This document shows, in pieces, positions 26,622-35,681 of a stretch of 64,000 bases of DNA (its first letter is position 1; each line of letters begins with the position of its first letter). The stretch is from NCBI GenBank assembly GCA_963772585.1, contig CAVYXV010000001.1, forward strand, positions 122,513 to 186,512, written 5' to 3'. The translations under genes and the position numbers were made by a program. The notes under the pieces are model-generated. The model saw only the letters and a list, made by a program, of their open reading frames with translations, was not told the DNA's origin and did no database searches. Source of the stretch: CAVVXN01 sp963772585 (lineage in GTDB: Bacteria > Planctomycetota > PLA2 > JAEUHO01).

Positions 26622-26823
26622 GCGGTCGTCCAAGGCGCCAGTACACCCCGCCTCCCCCGGCCCCACAAGCGTTTGCGTCGATCGCGGCCCGGCGCAGCGG
26701 AACGGCGGAACGGCGGGACCGCGGCACGGGGCTCGGCCGGCCTGCGCGCTCTCGTGATCGAACGCGCGCGGCGTCTCCCGCGCGTCGATCGTGACCGGGT
26801 CCGGGGTCGGGGCGGCCGCCGCC

Positions 26824-27513
26824 TCAGGGCGCGGGCTCGGCGGGGAAGAGATCCTCCATGGCCCGCTGCTCCCGAAGGGCCCGCCGGCGGCGGCGCGGGT
26901 GCACCACGAAACCGACGGCGGCGACCGCCAGGCACAGGATGCCCACCCCGATCTGCAGGGAGGACGAGCGGCCGAGGCCCAACCCGAGCATCATCGCGCC
27001 CAGGCAGACGAGAAGCCCCGAGGAGAGCGCGCCGACGAGAGCGGACCGGGCGCTCGCGGTCAGGTGGGAGCGCCACGTCTCCCGGGCGTGGGCCCAGTCG
27101 GCGGCCACCTGCTCGTAGCGCTCCGCCCGGAGGCCGTTCGCCAGGGCGATCCCGAGCAGGAGTCCGGTGTCGGAGAGCAGCGCGGCGGCGATGATCGCGA
27201 TGACGAGGGGCTCTTCGCGCAGGAAGGAGAGCAGGACGATGCCCGCGACGATCTCGACACCCACCAGGACGACGAGTCCGACGGCCGCCCGGCGCATGCC
27301 CCGCGCCGCTCCCTCCAGGCGGGCCTCCAACCGACCCAGGGGCGGAGGTGTCACGGAGGGCCGAAGCAGGACGCCGTCGATCTCACGAAAGGCCTCGACC
27401 ACCCCAGCGCACGCCTCGCACGCCTCCAGGTGGGCGGCGACACGCCGGCGCTCGGACGAGCCGGCGGCGAGCCGGTCGAAGCGAGCGAGCAACTCCCGGG
27501 GATGCTCGGTCAT
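26824..27513 (-). CDS. Anti-sigma factor with zinc-finger (ZAS) and several membrane helices
   Basis: 229 residues from the ATG at 27513, overlapping the sigma gene stop. The N-terminus carries AAHLEACEACAGVVEAF, the H-x3-C-x2-C ZAS motif that binds ECF sigma factors. Four hydrophobic segments follow, such as AAVGLVVLVGVEIVAGIVLL, EEPLVIAIIAAALLSDTGLLL, LVGALSSGLLVCLGAMMLGL and IGVGILCLAVAAVGFVV, and then a basic tail. Most ZAS anti-sigmas have one helix; the several seen here suggest a membrane-stress sensor. It should sequester the sigma factor encoded just upstream. Confidence 0.85.
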   Translation of the reverse strand: MTEHPRELLARFDRLAAGSSERRRVAAHLEACEACAGVVEAFREIDGVLLRPSVTPPPLGRLEARLEGAARGMRRAAVGLVVLVGVEIVAGIVLLSFLREEPLVIAIIAAALLSDTGLLLGIALANGLRAERYEQVAADWAHARETWRSHLTASARSALVGALSSGLLVCLGAMMLGLGLGRSSSLQIGVGILCLAVAAVGFVVHPRRRRRALREQRAMEDLFPAEPAP

Positions 27514-28067
27514 CGATCCTCCTCTCGCGTGAGTCTCCCGATCCTCCCGGCGAGCTTGCGCTTGGCGTGGTGGACACGACTCCAGACCGTCCCGACGGGA
27601 CACCCGAGGACGGCCGCGATCTCCTCGGTGCGCACCCCCTCGAGGACGGACAGGCTCACGGCGAGGCGCTGCTGCGGGGGAAGCTCCGCGAGCGCGCGCC
27701 GAATGCGCTCTTCCCGCTCGCGGGCGACCAGGGCCTCGACGGCCGAGGAGGTGGGCCCGGGGGGCCGGGGCGGCCTGCGCCGTCGCCTCGACTGCTCCCG
27801 CACGAGGGTGCGACGCGCGAGATTCGCGGCGATCGTGAGGATCCAGCCTCGCAGGGACCCGTCTCCGCGGAATCGATCTCCGTGGCCCCATACGGTGAGG
27901 AACGTCTCCTGAAGCACGTCCTCCGCGAGACCGGCATCGCCGGTGACGGCCTCCGCAAGCGCGAGGACGCGGCCGGCCAGGTCCACGTACACCTCTCCCC
28001 AGAGCGCGCGCCGCCGGTCGACGTCGCCGCCTCGGAAGGTCTGGATCCACGTCTCTTCCTGGGTCAT
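27510..28067 (-). CDS. ECF-type RNA polymerase sigma factor
   Basis: 185 residues. Region 2 reads AEDVLQETFLTVWGHGDRFR, then GSLRGWILTIAANLARRTLV. A basic linker of about 25 residues (RRRRRPPRPP) leads to region 4 with RRALAELPPQQRLAVSLSVL and a helix-turn-helix EEIAAVLGCPVGTVWSRVHH. It directs transcription of an unknown regulon, held in check by the anti-sigma encoded next (ATGA overlap, sigma first). The 385 bases upstream hold repeat A; its own promoter could not be placed. Confidence 0.93.
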   Translation of the reverse strand: MTQEETWIQTFRGGDVDRRRALWGEVYVDLAGRVLALAEAVTGDAGLAEDVLQETFLTVWGHGDRFRGDGSLRGWILTIAANLARRTLVREQSRRRRRPPRPPGPTSSAVEALVAREREERIRRALAELPPQQRLAVSLSVLEGVRTEEIAAVLGCPVGTVWSRVHHAKRKLAGRIGRLTREEDR

Positions 28068-28193
28068 CGACAGCAGGGAGTCTCCCCGACCCTGGATCCT
28101 TCAAGGAATTCGGCGAACGGGAGGCGGGCGTGACGCAAATCCCCGGTCCTGCAGCCGGGAGAAGGGGTGCGCCGGGACGACCGAACGGGCCCC

Positions 28194-28422
28194 GGGTGTC
28201 CTGCGGCGCGAGTTCGTGTGCGAGGGAGGAGCCCGTCGGGACCCCCTGAGGGTGTCCCTCCACGGCGTTCGCCTCCGATCGGCGGGCGGGATGGAGGGCC
28301 CGGAGGCCCCATGAGGACGACGCCGCGTACGACCGTACGCAAGGCGGACGAAGGGGCCGATCGCCCCCCCGCCAGCACGCGGCACGGCCTCATGGTTGGA
28401 AGCTCCCGGCACGGCACCCTAG
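28194..28422 (-). repeat. Dispersed intergenic repeat A, copy 1
   Basis: About 230 bases that align along their whole length with 48328-48558, by eye near four bases in five. The best block is ATGAGGACGACGCCGCGTAC plus flanks. It begins 31 bases behind the stop of the hybrid kinase gene and reads on in that gene's direction. Hairpins are kept in both copies: GGGAC with GTCCC around a CCC/GGG inner stem (28237-28257), and GGGGC with GCCCC around CGATC (28353-28367). It fills most of the 385-base gap before the sigma gene. Confidence 0.7.
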
Positions 28423-28452
28423 CCGATGGTCCCCGGCGGGGGCGGATGGTGC

Positions 28453-31400
28453 CTACCGCGACGCCTTGGCGAGCAGTTCGCGGAGGTGGTCGACGCCCAC
28501 CGGCTTCACGACATGGCGGTCGAAGCCGGCGTCCTTCGAGCGCTGCCGATCTTCGAGGCGGCCGTAGCCGGTCAGCGCCACCAGAAACGCGTCGGCCACC
28601 CCTTCCAGCCGCCTGAGCCGCCGCGCGACCTCGTAGCCGTCCATCTTCGGGAGCCCGATGTCCACGAGGACGAGGTCGGGGGAGAACGTGGCCGCCTTCT
28701 CCAGAGCTTCGGCGCCGTCGACCGCCACTTCGACCTCGTGGTCCCCGAGGGTCCGGATCAACCGCGAGAGGAGGACACGGGCACTGTGGTTGTCGTCGAT
28801 CACGAGCACGCGGCGCCCCTCCGGCTTGCGCGTGCGGGCGGGCGCCCTTCGGGGCGGCCGGGGAGGTTCGGCGAGGGGAAGGCGCACGACGAAACGGCTC
28901 CCCCTCCCGGGGCCCTCGCTGTTCGCCGTCACATCGCCGCCGTGGAGATCCACGAGGCTCCTTACGATCGTGAGCCCGATGCCCAGGCCCGCCCGCTCGC
29001 GGGCCGGCGACGTGGAGGCCTGCGCGAACAGGTCGAAGATGCCCGAGAGCTGCTCGGGCTCGATGCCGGCGCCGTCGTCCTCGACGGAAACGACGACGGC
29101 ATGGCCCTCGACGCCGCCGACGACGCGGATGTGGCCGCCGGACGAGGTGAACTTCAGGGCGTTCCCGAGGAGGTTCTCGAATACCTGGAAGAGGCGCACC
29201 GGATCGGCCTCGAGCCAGATGGGTTCGTCCGCGAGCGCCATGTCCAATGCGATCCCCGCTCCCTCCCGTTCCTCTCGCGACGTATCCGTCACTCTCCGGA
29301 GAAGGGGCTGCAGTCGCAGCCGCTCCGTCCTCAGCTCGATTCGGCCCTGCGTGATGCGAGAGACGTCGAGCAGATCGTCCACCAGTCGGGTCAGGTGGCG
29401 TACCTGCTCGTCCATCACCTTCAGCGTCTCCCCCTCCGCGGGGGTCTCCGTCATCAGGAGATCGATCCCGCTGCGGATCGGCGCCAGGGGGTTTCTCAGT
29501 TCGTGCGCCAGCATGGCGAGGAACTCGTCCTTGCGGCGGTCGGCGCGCTTGAGCGCTCGCTCCAGCTCCATCTGATCGGTGACGTCGGTGTTGGTTCCGC
29601 ACCAGCGGATCACGCGGCCCGACTCGTCCCGGATCGGCACGGCGCGCGAGAGGAACCACCGGTACACACCGTCGCGCCGGCGCAAGGGGAACGTCTCCTC
29701 CCAGGGCCGCTCCTCGCGCGCGGCTCGATCGAGGCTCTGCACGATGCGGTCGAGGTGCTCCGGGTGCACCACCTTCTTCCAGCCGTCGCCCTGCATCTCC
29801 TCGAACGTGCTTCCCGTGTAGTCGTACCAGCGGCGGTTGAACCACGTCGCCACATCGAGATCGTCCGCCATCCAGGCCAGCTGGGCGATGTTGTCGGCGA
29901 GCGCGCGGAACCGCGCCTCGCTCTGAACCAGCGCCGCTTCCGCTTCCTTGCGGCCCGTGATGTCCTGGACGGTGGCAACGGCAAACATGGGATCGCCGTC
30001 CTCCCCAGGGAACAAGCTGCCCGTCACGAGCACCCAAACGATCCTCCCGTCGGAGCGAACGAGCCTGGCTTCGCTCGACCAGTGCTCCTGGTCCTCGCGG
30101 AGCACCTCGCGGACGCCCTCCAGTCCCTGCCCGCGGTGGGCGGGGTGCGTGAGGTCGGTCACCGTCTTCTCGAGGAGGTCCTTCGCCGCGTAGCCGGTGA
30201 TCATGCAGAAGCGCCGGTTGACCCGCATGAACCGCCCGGTCGTCGGATCCCACTGCGCCTTCCCGCTGCCGGCCAGCTCGAAGATCGTCCGGAACTCCCG
30301 CTCGCTCCGGCGGAGGGCGGCCTCGGCCTCGCGATGCGGGGTCAGGTCCTGGATGAGGGCGTAGTAGCCACGCAAGCCCTCTGCGGTGGACACCCGCGGC
30401 ACGAGTTCCATCCGCACGCTCCGGGGAGGGCCGGAGCGGTGGGCGAGATCCCCCTCCCAGGTGACCCTCTCGCCCGCCAGCGCCTCGCTGATGGCATGGC
30501 GCATCTGCTCGTGAGCCCTCTCGCCCAGGACCTCCCGGGTGGTCTTTCCAACCACCTCCTCCCGCGGGATCCCGAACCACTGCTCGTAGCGACCGTTGAC
30601 GAAGCGGTAGGTCTCGCTGTGGTCCACGTAGGCGATGAGGGCGGGCATGGCGTCCGTCACCAGTTCCAGGCTCTCCCGCTGAGCGACCAGTTCCGACTCG
30701 ACGCGCTTCAGCTCCGTGACGTCCTGGAAGGTGGCGACCACCCCCTCGATGCGGTTGTCCTGGGTCCGATAGGGAAGCAGGCGCCTGACGAACGCCCGAC
30801 GATCCCGGCTCCGGACCTCCCGCTGGACGGGCGCCAGCGTCTTGAGCACTTCCCTGGCATCGGCGAGCAGATCGGAGTCCAAGGCACGATGGTCGAGGTC
30901 GCTGATGGGCCGCCCGATGTCGGAACGGAGGAGGGGGAAGAGGTCGACGGCCTCCGGCGTGAAGTTCCGCACCCGGAAGTCCGTGTCCAGGAAGACGACG
31001 GCGATCTTCGTGCTGGAGATCAGGTTGTCGAGATCGTTGTTCGCGGCCTCCAACTCCCGGAGCTTGTCTTCCAACCGGGCGTTGAGCGTCGTCAGCTCGT
31101 CGTTGAGGCTCCGCAACTCCTCCTGCGAGGCTTCCAGCTCCTCCGTCCCCGACTGGAGCTCCTCGTTCACGGACATGGCCTCCTCGTGGGAGGCGCGGAG
31201 TTCCTCGTTCGTGAGCTCGAGTTGCCGAATGGTGGCGCTGAGCGCCTCTCGCGTCTCGAGAAGATCGTGTTCGAGGGTCCGGACGATGTCGTCCTGGTCG
31301 GAGCCGCCCGGCACCGGCGGCGCGGTGATCACCGGGACGCGCCGCTCCATTTCGAGCTCGACGTAGATCCTCCCGGTCTCCGTCTCCTCGGAGTCGGCCT

Positions 31401-33246
31401 TGCGGACGAGGCCCGAGGCGCCGAACGCGGATCCGTCGGGCCGCTGGACGATCACCCCCCCGAACCGGACCACGGGCTCCTCCGCCAGGCGCTGGATCGC
31501 CCCCCGGAGCTTGAACGGCAGCCCCGGACGCAACACGTCGTACACGGTGTAGCGCTGCTCCCCGGCGGGGACGTGCAGGAAGCGCTCCGTGTCGCCGCCC
31601 GCGTAGACGACCTGGTGCTTGTCGTTGAGCAGGAGGACCACCGCCGACGTCGACTTCCAGTGGAGCTCGGCGGCGATCTCGGGCAGGGAGCGCCCGGGCG
31701 GGCGGAGCGAGGCTCGGATGGGGAACGACAGGCCGTGGGCGCGGAAGGACGGCAGAGTCCGCGCGCCGAGCAACGCTCCCCCGACGCGGCGGTAGATCCG
31801 GGCTCGCGCGTCCACGGCTTCGAAGCCCCCCTCGAGTCGCGAGGCCGTCTCCGCCCTGCCCAGGAAGAGGAAGCCGCCGGGGACCAGGGCATGGTGGACC
31901 CTGCGCAGGATGCGTTCCGTCGCACCGGGCTCGAGGTAGATGAAGAGGTTCCGGCAACTGACGAGGTCGAGGTGAAGGAACGCCGGGTCGCGCGTCAGGT
32001 CGTGGGCCGCGAAGACCACCGTCTCGCGGATCGCCTTCGTCACCCGGTAGGTGTCGTTCTCGCGGACGAAGAATTTCCAGAGGCGCTCCGGCGCGACATC
32101 GTCCTCGATCGCCTTCGGGTAGACACCGGTCCGCGCGATCTTCAGGGCGTGGTTGTTGATGTCCGAGGCGAAGATCTGCGCGCGCAACTCCCGGCGTTCC
32201 CCCAGGAGTTCGGCGAGCAGCATGGATAGGGTGTACGCCTCCTCGCCGGTCGCGCAGGCCGGGACCCACACGCGCATCGGGTTCTCGGCCGATCGCCCCT
32301 CCACGAGGGGAGCCAGCACCTCGCGCTGCAGGGCGTTCCACGATTCGCGGTCTCGGAAGAACGAGGTGACACAGATCAGCAGGTCCTCGACGAAGGCGTC
32401 CATTTCGCCGGGCCGGTCCTTCAGCAGGTGGACGTACTCGTCGAGGTCGTCCACGCCCACGATCCCCATGCGACGATGGATGCGGCGAAGGAGGGTCGAA
32501 GGCTTGTACTGGGTGAAATCGTGGTCGGTGTGGAGCGACAACAGGTGCCGGACCTCCTCGATCTGTCGTCCGTAGTCGTCGGTTTCGCTCGTGCGGTCGT
32601 CGAACAGGCAGTTGTGGTCCACGTACCGCAGGAGGGCACCGGAGAGCTTGCCCGCCGGGAGCACGTGGTCCGCCTGTCCCGTCTCGATGGCGGCCAGCGG
32701 CATCGCGTCCCGTTCCGCGTCCTCGGGATGCTGCACCATCACCATCCCGCCGCGCTCCTTGATCTCGCGGATGCCCCTTCCGCCGTCCCCGCCGCTCCCC
32801 GAGAGGATGACGGCCACGGCGTTCCCGCGCTGGTCGCGGGCGAGGGAGCGGAGAAAGCCGTCGATCGGTCGCTCCGGCCGAATCGGGACGGGATCGCGAC
32901 GCGCCTGGAAAGCGCCGGCGTGGATGCCCAGCGGCCCCTGCGCGGGTGCCAGGTAAAGCGTGTCCGGCTCGACGCGCATGCCCTGCGTGGCTTCGCGAAC
33001 GCGCAACGCAACCCGCCCTTCCAGCGCTTGCGCTGCGGACGAGTGGGGCACGCCGCGGGCGGGCCCCACGAGGACGAAGGCGAGCCCAGAGCCCCGGGGT
33101 ACGTCGGCGAGCAACCGCGTCACGGCGGCGAGGCCGCCTTCCGCGGCCCCCAGGCCCACGATGGCGGCCGGTCGGGAGAACGGCCGGAAAGGAGTCCGGT
33201 TGGCAGTCGGCTCGCCGGCGGTGGGCTGCCGCTGTCCCTCTCGCAT
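28453..33246 (-). CDS. CheB-CheR-PAS hybrid histidine kinase with degenerate CheB domain
   Basis: About 1597 residues from the ATG at 33246 (GGCGG site upstream). Order: CheB methylesterase-like domain (about 25-205), CheR methyltransferase (about 215-480, with CVTSFFRDRESW, WVPACATGEEAYT and DLVSCRNLFIYLEP), a long coiled coil (ELTNEELRASHEEAMSVNEE), several PAS domains (about 770-1190), HisKA (FLAMLAHELRNPLAPIRSG), HATPase_c (GNALKFTSSGG, DDGAGIEPEQ, GLGIGLTIVRS) and a receiver (VLVIDDN, LVLVDIGLPKMDGYE, KPVGV). The CheB catalytic Ser is Ala (GLGAAEGG, about residue 35) and the His position reads GPA; the Asp in GSGGDGG remains, so the esterase is probably dead. It likely relays signals to a partner regulator. 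Confidence 0.9.
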   Translation of the reverse strand: MREGQRQPTAGEPTANRTPFRPFSRPAAIVGLGAAEGGLAAVTRLLADVPRGSGLAFVLVGPARGVPHSSAAQALEGRVALRVREATQGMRVEPDTLYLAPAQGPLGIHAGAFQARRDPVPIRPERPIDGFLRSLARDQRGNAVAVILSGSGGDGGRGIREIKERGGMVMVQHPEDAERDAMPLAAIETGQADHVLPAGKLSGALLRYVDHNCLFDDRTSETDDYGRQIEEVRHLLSLHTDHDFTQYKPSTLLRRIHRRMGIVGVDDLDEYVHLLKDRPGEMDAFVEDLLICVTSFFRDRESWNALQREVLAPLVEGRSAENPMRVWVPACATGEEAYTLSMLLAELLGERRELRAQIFASDINNHALKIARTGVYPKAIEDDVAPERLWKFFVRENDTYRVTKAIRETVVFAAHDLTRDPAFLHLDLVSCRNLFIYLEPGATERILRRVHHALVPGGFLFLGRAETASRLEGGFEAVDARARIYRRVGGALLGARTLPSFRAHGLSFPIRASLRPPGRSLPEIAAELHWKSTSAVVLLLNDKHQVVYAGGDTERFLHVPAGEQRYTVYDVLRPGLPFKLRGAIQRLAEEPVVRFGGVIVQRPDGSAFGASGLVRKADSEETETGRIYVELEMERRVPVITAPPVPGGSDQDDIVRTLEHDLLETREALSATIRQLELTNEELRASHEEAMSVNEELQSGTEELEASQEELRSLNDELTTLNARLEDKLRELEAANNDLDNLISSTKIAVVFLDTDFRVRNFTPEAVDLFPLLRSDIGRPISDLDHRALDSDLLADAREVLKTLAPVQREVRSRDRRAFVRRLLPYRTQDNRIEGVVATFQDVTELKRVESELVAQRESLELVTDAMPALIAYVDHSETYRFVNGRYEQWFGIPREEVVGKTTREVLGERAHEQMRHAISEALAGERVTWEGDLAHRSGPPRSVRMELVPRVSTAEGLRGYYALIQDLTPHREAEAALRRSEREFRTIFELAGSGKAQWDPTTGRFMRVNRRFCMITGYAAKDLLEKTVTDLTHPAHRGQGLEGVREVLREDQEHWSSEARLVRSDGRIVWVLVTGSLFPGEDGDPMFAVATVQDITGRKEAEAALVQSEARFRALADNIAQLAWMADDLDVATWFNRRWYDYTGSTFEEMQGDGWKKVVHPEHLDRIVQSLDRAAREERPWEETFPLRRRDGVYRWFLSRAVPIRDESGRVIRWCGTNTDVTDQMELERALKRADRRKDEFLAMLAHELRNPLAPIRSGIDLLMTETPAEGETLKVMDEQVRHLTRLVDDLLDVSRITQGRIELRTERLRLQPLLRRVTDTSREEREGAGIALDMALADEPIWLEADPVRLFQVFENLLGNALKFTSSGGHIRVVGGVEGHAVVVSVEDDGAGIEPEQLSGIFDLFAQASTSPARERAGLGIGLTIVRSLVDLHGGDVTANSEGPGRGSRFVVRLPLAEPPRPPRRAPARTRKPEGRRVLVIDDNHSARVLLSRLIRTLGDHEVEVAVDGAEALEKAATFSPDLVLVDIGLPKMDGYEVARRLRRLEGVADAFLVALTGYGRLEDRQRSKDAGFDRHVVKPVGVDHLRELLAKASR

Positions 33247-33495
33247 GGATCCGCCGTTTCGCTCCTGCGCCGTCCGCTCCGAGCCGACGGAAGAGGATAC
33301 GGGGAACGGCGCCGGGATCGGGGGCGGCGATCGCGGAGGAACGGTCGAGGGCACGGAACGCGCGAGGGATCCGTCCCCGTGGTCGGGGAATCCCCGACCC
33401 GGTGGCCCGCGAGCCGGAGAGCGGCGGGCCGCGCCCGCCGCCACGAGGAGAGGCGCGAATCGCGCGACGGCGTTTCCGCGACGGGGGACGGCGCG

Positions 33496-35016
33496 TCAGC
33501 GAGGCGGCCGGCGGCCGCCCGGCGGCGGACCCCGCGGCGCCTCGTCGGCGCCGATGAATCCGTCGCCGTCGAGGTCGAAGGCGTCGAACTGCTCCGGAGG
33601 ACCGTCGAATTCGGCGCGGGACACCCGGCCGTCGCCGTCGCGATCGAGCCGGCGGACCCACGCCCCGCCGGGAGGCGGCCCTTTGCGCCCGCCCGGCGCC
33701 CGCGCCGCCGGGGTCGGCTGCCGTCCCGCCTTCCTCAGCCGCACCCCGCCGCCCCGGACCGCCCGCGCGAAGTTGCGGATGCGGATGACGTCGCCCTGGG
33801 GGCCCCGGCCGCGCGGAAACGCGCCGGCATCCCCCTGCTTCGGGTCGCTTCGCTGCGAACCGGCGCCGTGGACGTCGAGGAGCCGCACGCCGCCTCGCCG
33901 GTCCGGCATCCAGCCGAGCGCGCGGCCGAACGCCACGTACGCCGCCGTCTCGCCGCCGAACGGGGTCGCGTGCGTCGTGGAGGTCCAGAAACAGGGGTAG
34001 TCCGCCTGCCCGCCCTCGTTCTCGATCGACGACGTGTCGAAGTGAGGGTCGATCGCCGCGGAGTGCGTCGTATCGGGACTCCGCATGTAGTCCACGACGC
34101 TCTGCAGTTCCTTCGCGTTCGGAAGCCGCCAGTCGTCGTGGCCGGCGAGCTCGAGATCCTCGGCCCAAGCCAGGGCCTCCTCCCACAGTAGGCGGCCGTC
34201 GCGCTGCGGCCCGGCGTGCAACCCCCCGCTGTCCGCCTTCGTCCAGACGAGCCCCGTGGCGCGGTCCTCGATCGTCCCGTCGCCGAGGTCGTGGAAGTCG
34301 TTCGTGCCGTACCGGCGGTTCCCGCGCACGTAGAGGATGAAGAACCGCTTCTCGCCGCGGCCCCGCGGGTCGCGGAGACCGTATCCCTTGATGCGGCCGT
34401 CGGCGAAGTTCACGCCGAACACGGTGTCGTCGCCTGCCATCGTCGTGGAGACGTACTTCGTGCTCGACGCGTACTGCGCGTCGATGACGCGCTCGCCCCG
34501 GGCCGGGTCGCCGTACCGGAACGCGAAGACATCGCGGTCGATGAAGGGACGCAGCGCCTCGGTGGTCCCGGCGCGTGGATCGGGGTCCGTGCCGTCGAAG
34601 CGGATCAGCGAGTAGAGTTCCTTGATCGTCGGGAGCCGCCAGTCGCGATGCCCGCCCGCACGGCACTTCGCCGCGCCGGCCACGGCTTCGGCGAACGCGC
34701 GCTTCTCGCCGGGATCCCGCGTCCACGACAGACCCGAGACGGTGTCGTAGGCCACGTCGGTCCCGCGGAGCTCGTAGTGGGGCTCCGCCCCGACGTACTG
34801 CGCGTCCTGCCCGAAGAAGGCCGCCCCGGGGACGGGGTCGGCGATGGCCCGCGCCGCGTCGTAGGCGAAGACCTGGGCGGTGTCCACGACGGGGAAGGAG
34901 CGCCTCTCGTCGGCGGAGCGCGCGGGGGCGGGGAGGGCCGAGGCGGCGAGGAGCAGCCCGAGGAGGAACGCGAACGACGACGGCCGGCGAACCGCCGGTG
35001 GGAAGACACGCGGCAT
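33496..35016 (-). CDS. Secreted DUF1566 (Lcl-like) protein with C-terminal EF-hands
   Basis: 506 residues from the ATG at 35016 behind GGGAGGGG. The signal peptide is SSFAFLLGLLLAASALPAPA. Two DUF1566 units follow: YDTVSGLSWTRDP with HRDWRLPTIKELYSLIRFDG, and DRATGLVWTKADSGG with GHDDWRLPNAKELQSVVDYM. The W-R-L-P-x-x-K-E-L motif is diagnostic. A Pro/Gly/Arg linker leads to two EF-hands, DRDGDGRVSRAE and DLDGDGFIGADE, each with the calcium loop. Probably an extracellular, calcium-stabilised protein; DUF1566 has no established reaction. It is divergent from the FKBP gene. Confidence 0.85.
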   Translation of the reverse strand: MPRVFPPAVRRPSSFAFLLGLLLAASALPAPARSADERRSFPVVDTAQVFAYDAARAIADPVPGAAFFGQDAQYVGAEPHYELRGTDVAYDTVSGLSWTRDPGEKRAFAEAVAGAAKCRAGGHRDWRLPTIKELYSLIRFDGTDPDPRAGTTEALRPFIDRDVFAFRYGDPARGERVIDAQYASSTKYVSTTMAGDDTVFGVNFADGRIKGYGLRDPRGRGEKRFFILYVRGNRRYGTNDFHDLGDGTIEDRATGLVWTKADSGGLHAGPQRDGRLLWEEALAWAEDLELAGHDDWRLPNAKELQSVVDYMRSPDTTHSAAIDPHFDTSSIENEGGQADYPCFWTSTTHATPFGGETAAYVAFGRALGWMPDRRGGVRLLDVHGAGSQRSDPKQGDAGAFPRGRGPQGDVIRIRNFARAVRGGGVRLRKAGRQPTPAARAPGGRKGPPPGGAWVRRLDRDGDGRVSRAEFDGPPEQFDAFDLDGDGFIGADEAPRGPPPGGRRPPR

Positions 35017-35223
35017 GATCCCCTCCCGGCGGGCGCCGCGACGTCGGGGCGCCGACCGACGGAGGATAGCACGCGCCCCTTCCCGCCGACTGGCCTTGCC
35101 AGGCCCTGAGGGGCTGTCAGGATGGCCTTCGAACGAACCATCGCAGGGGATCGGCTTCGTCCGCGTGGTGTGCCACCAGAGGACGAACAGCGTGCTCGGA
35201 GGCGGCCCCGGAAAGGCTTGGCT

Positions 35224-35652
35224 GTGAGCAACGTGAAGCAGGGCGACCGCGTGAAAGTCCACTACACCGGTCGCCACGAGGACGGGACCGTCTTCGATTC
35301 CTCCGATGGCAAGGCCCCGCTGGAGTTCACCGCGGGCGGTCCGGAGGTGATCCCGGGCGTGAGCAAGGCGGTGATCGGGATGGAGGCCGGGCAGAAGAAG
35401 ACCGTGACGATCCCGCCCGCCGAGGGATACGGAACGCACGACGACGGACTCGTCTCGGAGGTGCCGGTCGAGCGGTTGCCGGACGGCGCGAAGGTGGGCG
35501 ACCGGCTCGAGGCGCGCGGCGGCGAGCAGACCTTCGTCGTCTGGGTCCGAGAGCTCGATGACGAGAAGGCGAAGATCGACGCAAACCACCCGCTCGCCGG
35601 CGCGACGCTCGTCTTCGACCTGGAGCTCGTCGAAATCGCCAACGCGGCGTGA
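35224..35652 (+). CDS. SlyD-like FKBP peptidyl-prolyl isomerase
   Basis: 142 residues from the GTG at 35224, with AAGG seven bases before it. VKQGDRVKVHYTGRHEDGTVFDSS and PLEFTAGGPEVIPGVSKAVIGM are the FKBP fold; the inserted AEGYGTHDDGLVSEVPVERL stretch is the chaperone flap of SlyD/SlpA types, and DANHPLAGATLVFDLELVEI closes the barrel. The His/Cys-rich metal tail of E. coli SlyD is missing. No signal peptide, so it is cytoplasmic: proline isomerisation during folding. Confidence 0.92.
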   Translation: MSNVKQGDRVKVHYTGRHEDGTVFDSSDGKAPLEFTAGGPEVIPGVSKAVIGMEAGQKKTVTIPPAEGYGTHDDGLVSEVPVERLPDGAKVGDRLEARGGEQTFVVWVRELDDEKAKIDANHPLAGATLVFDLELVEIANAA

Positions 35653-35681
35653 GCCGAGGGGAGCGCACGGCGCGATGCCGC

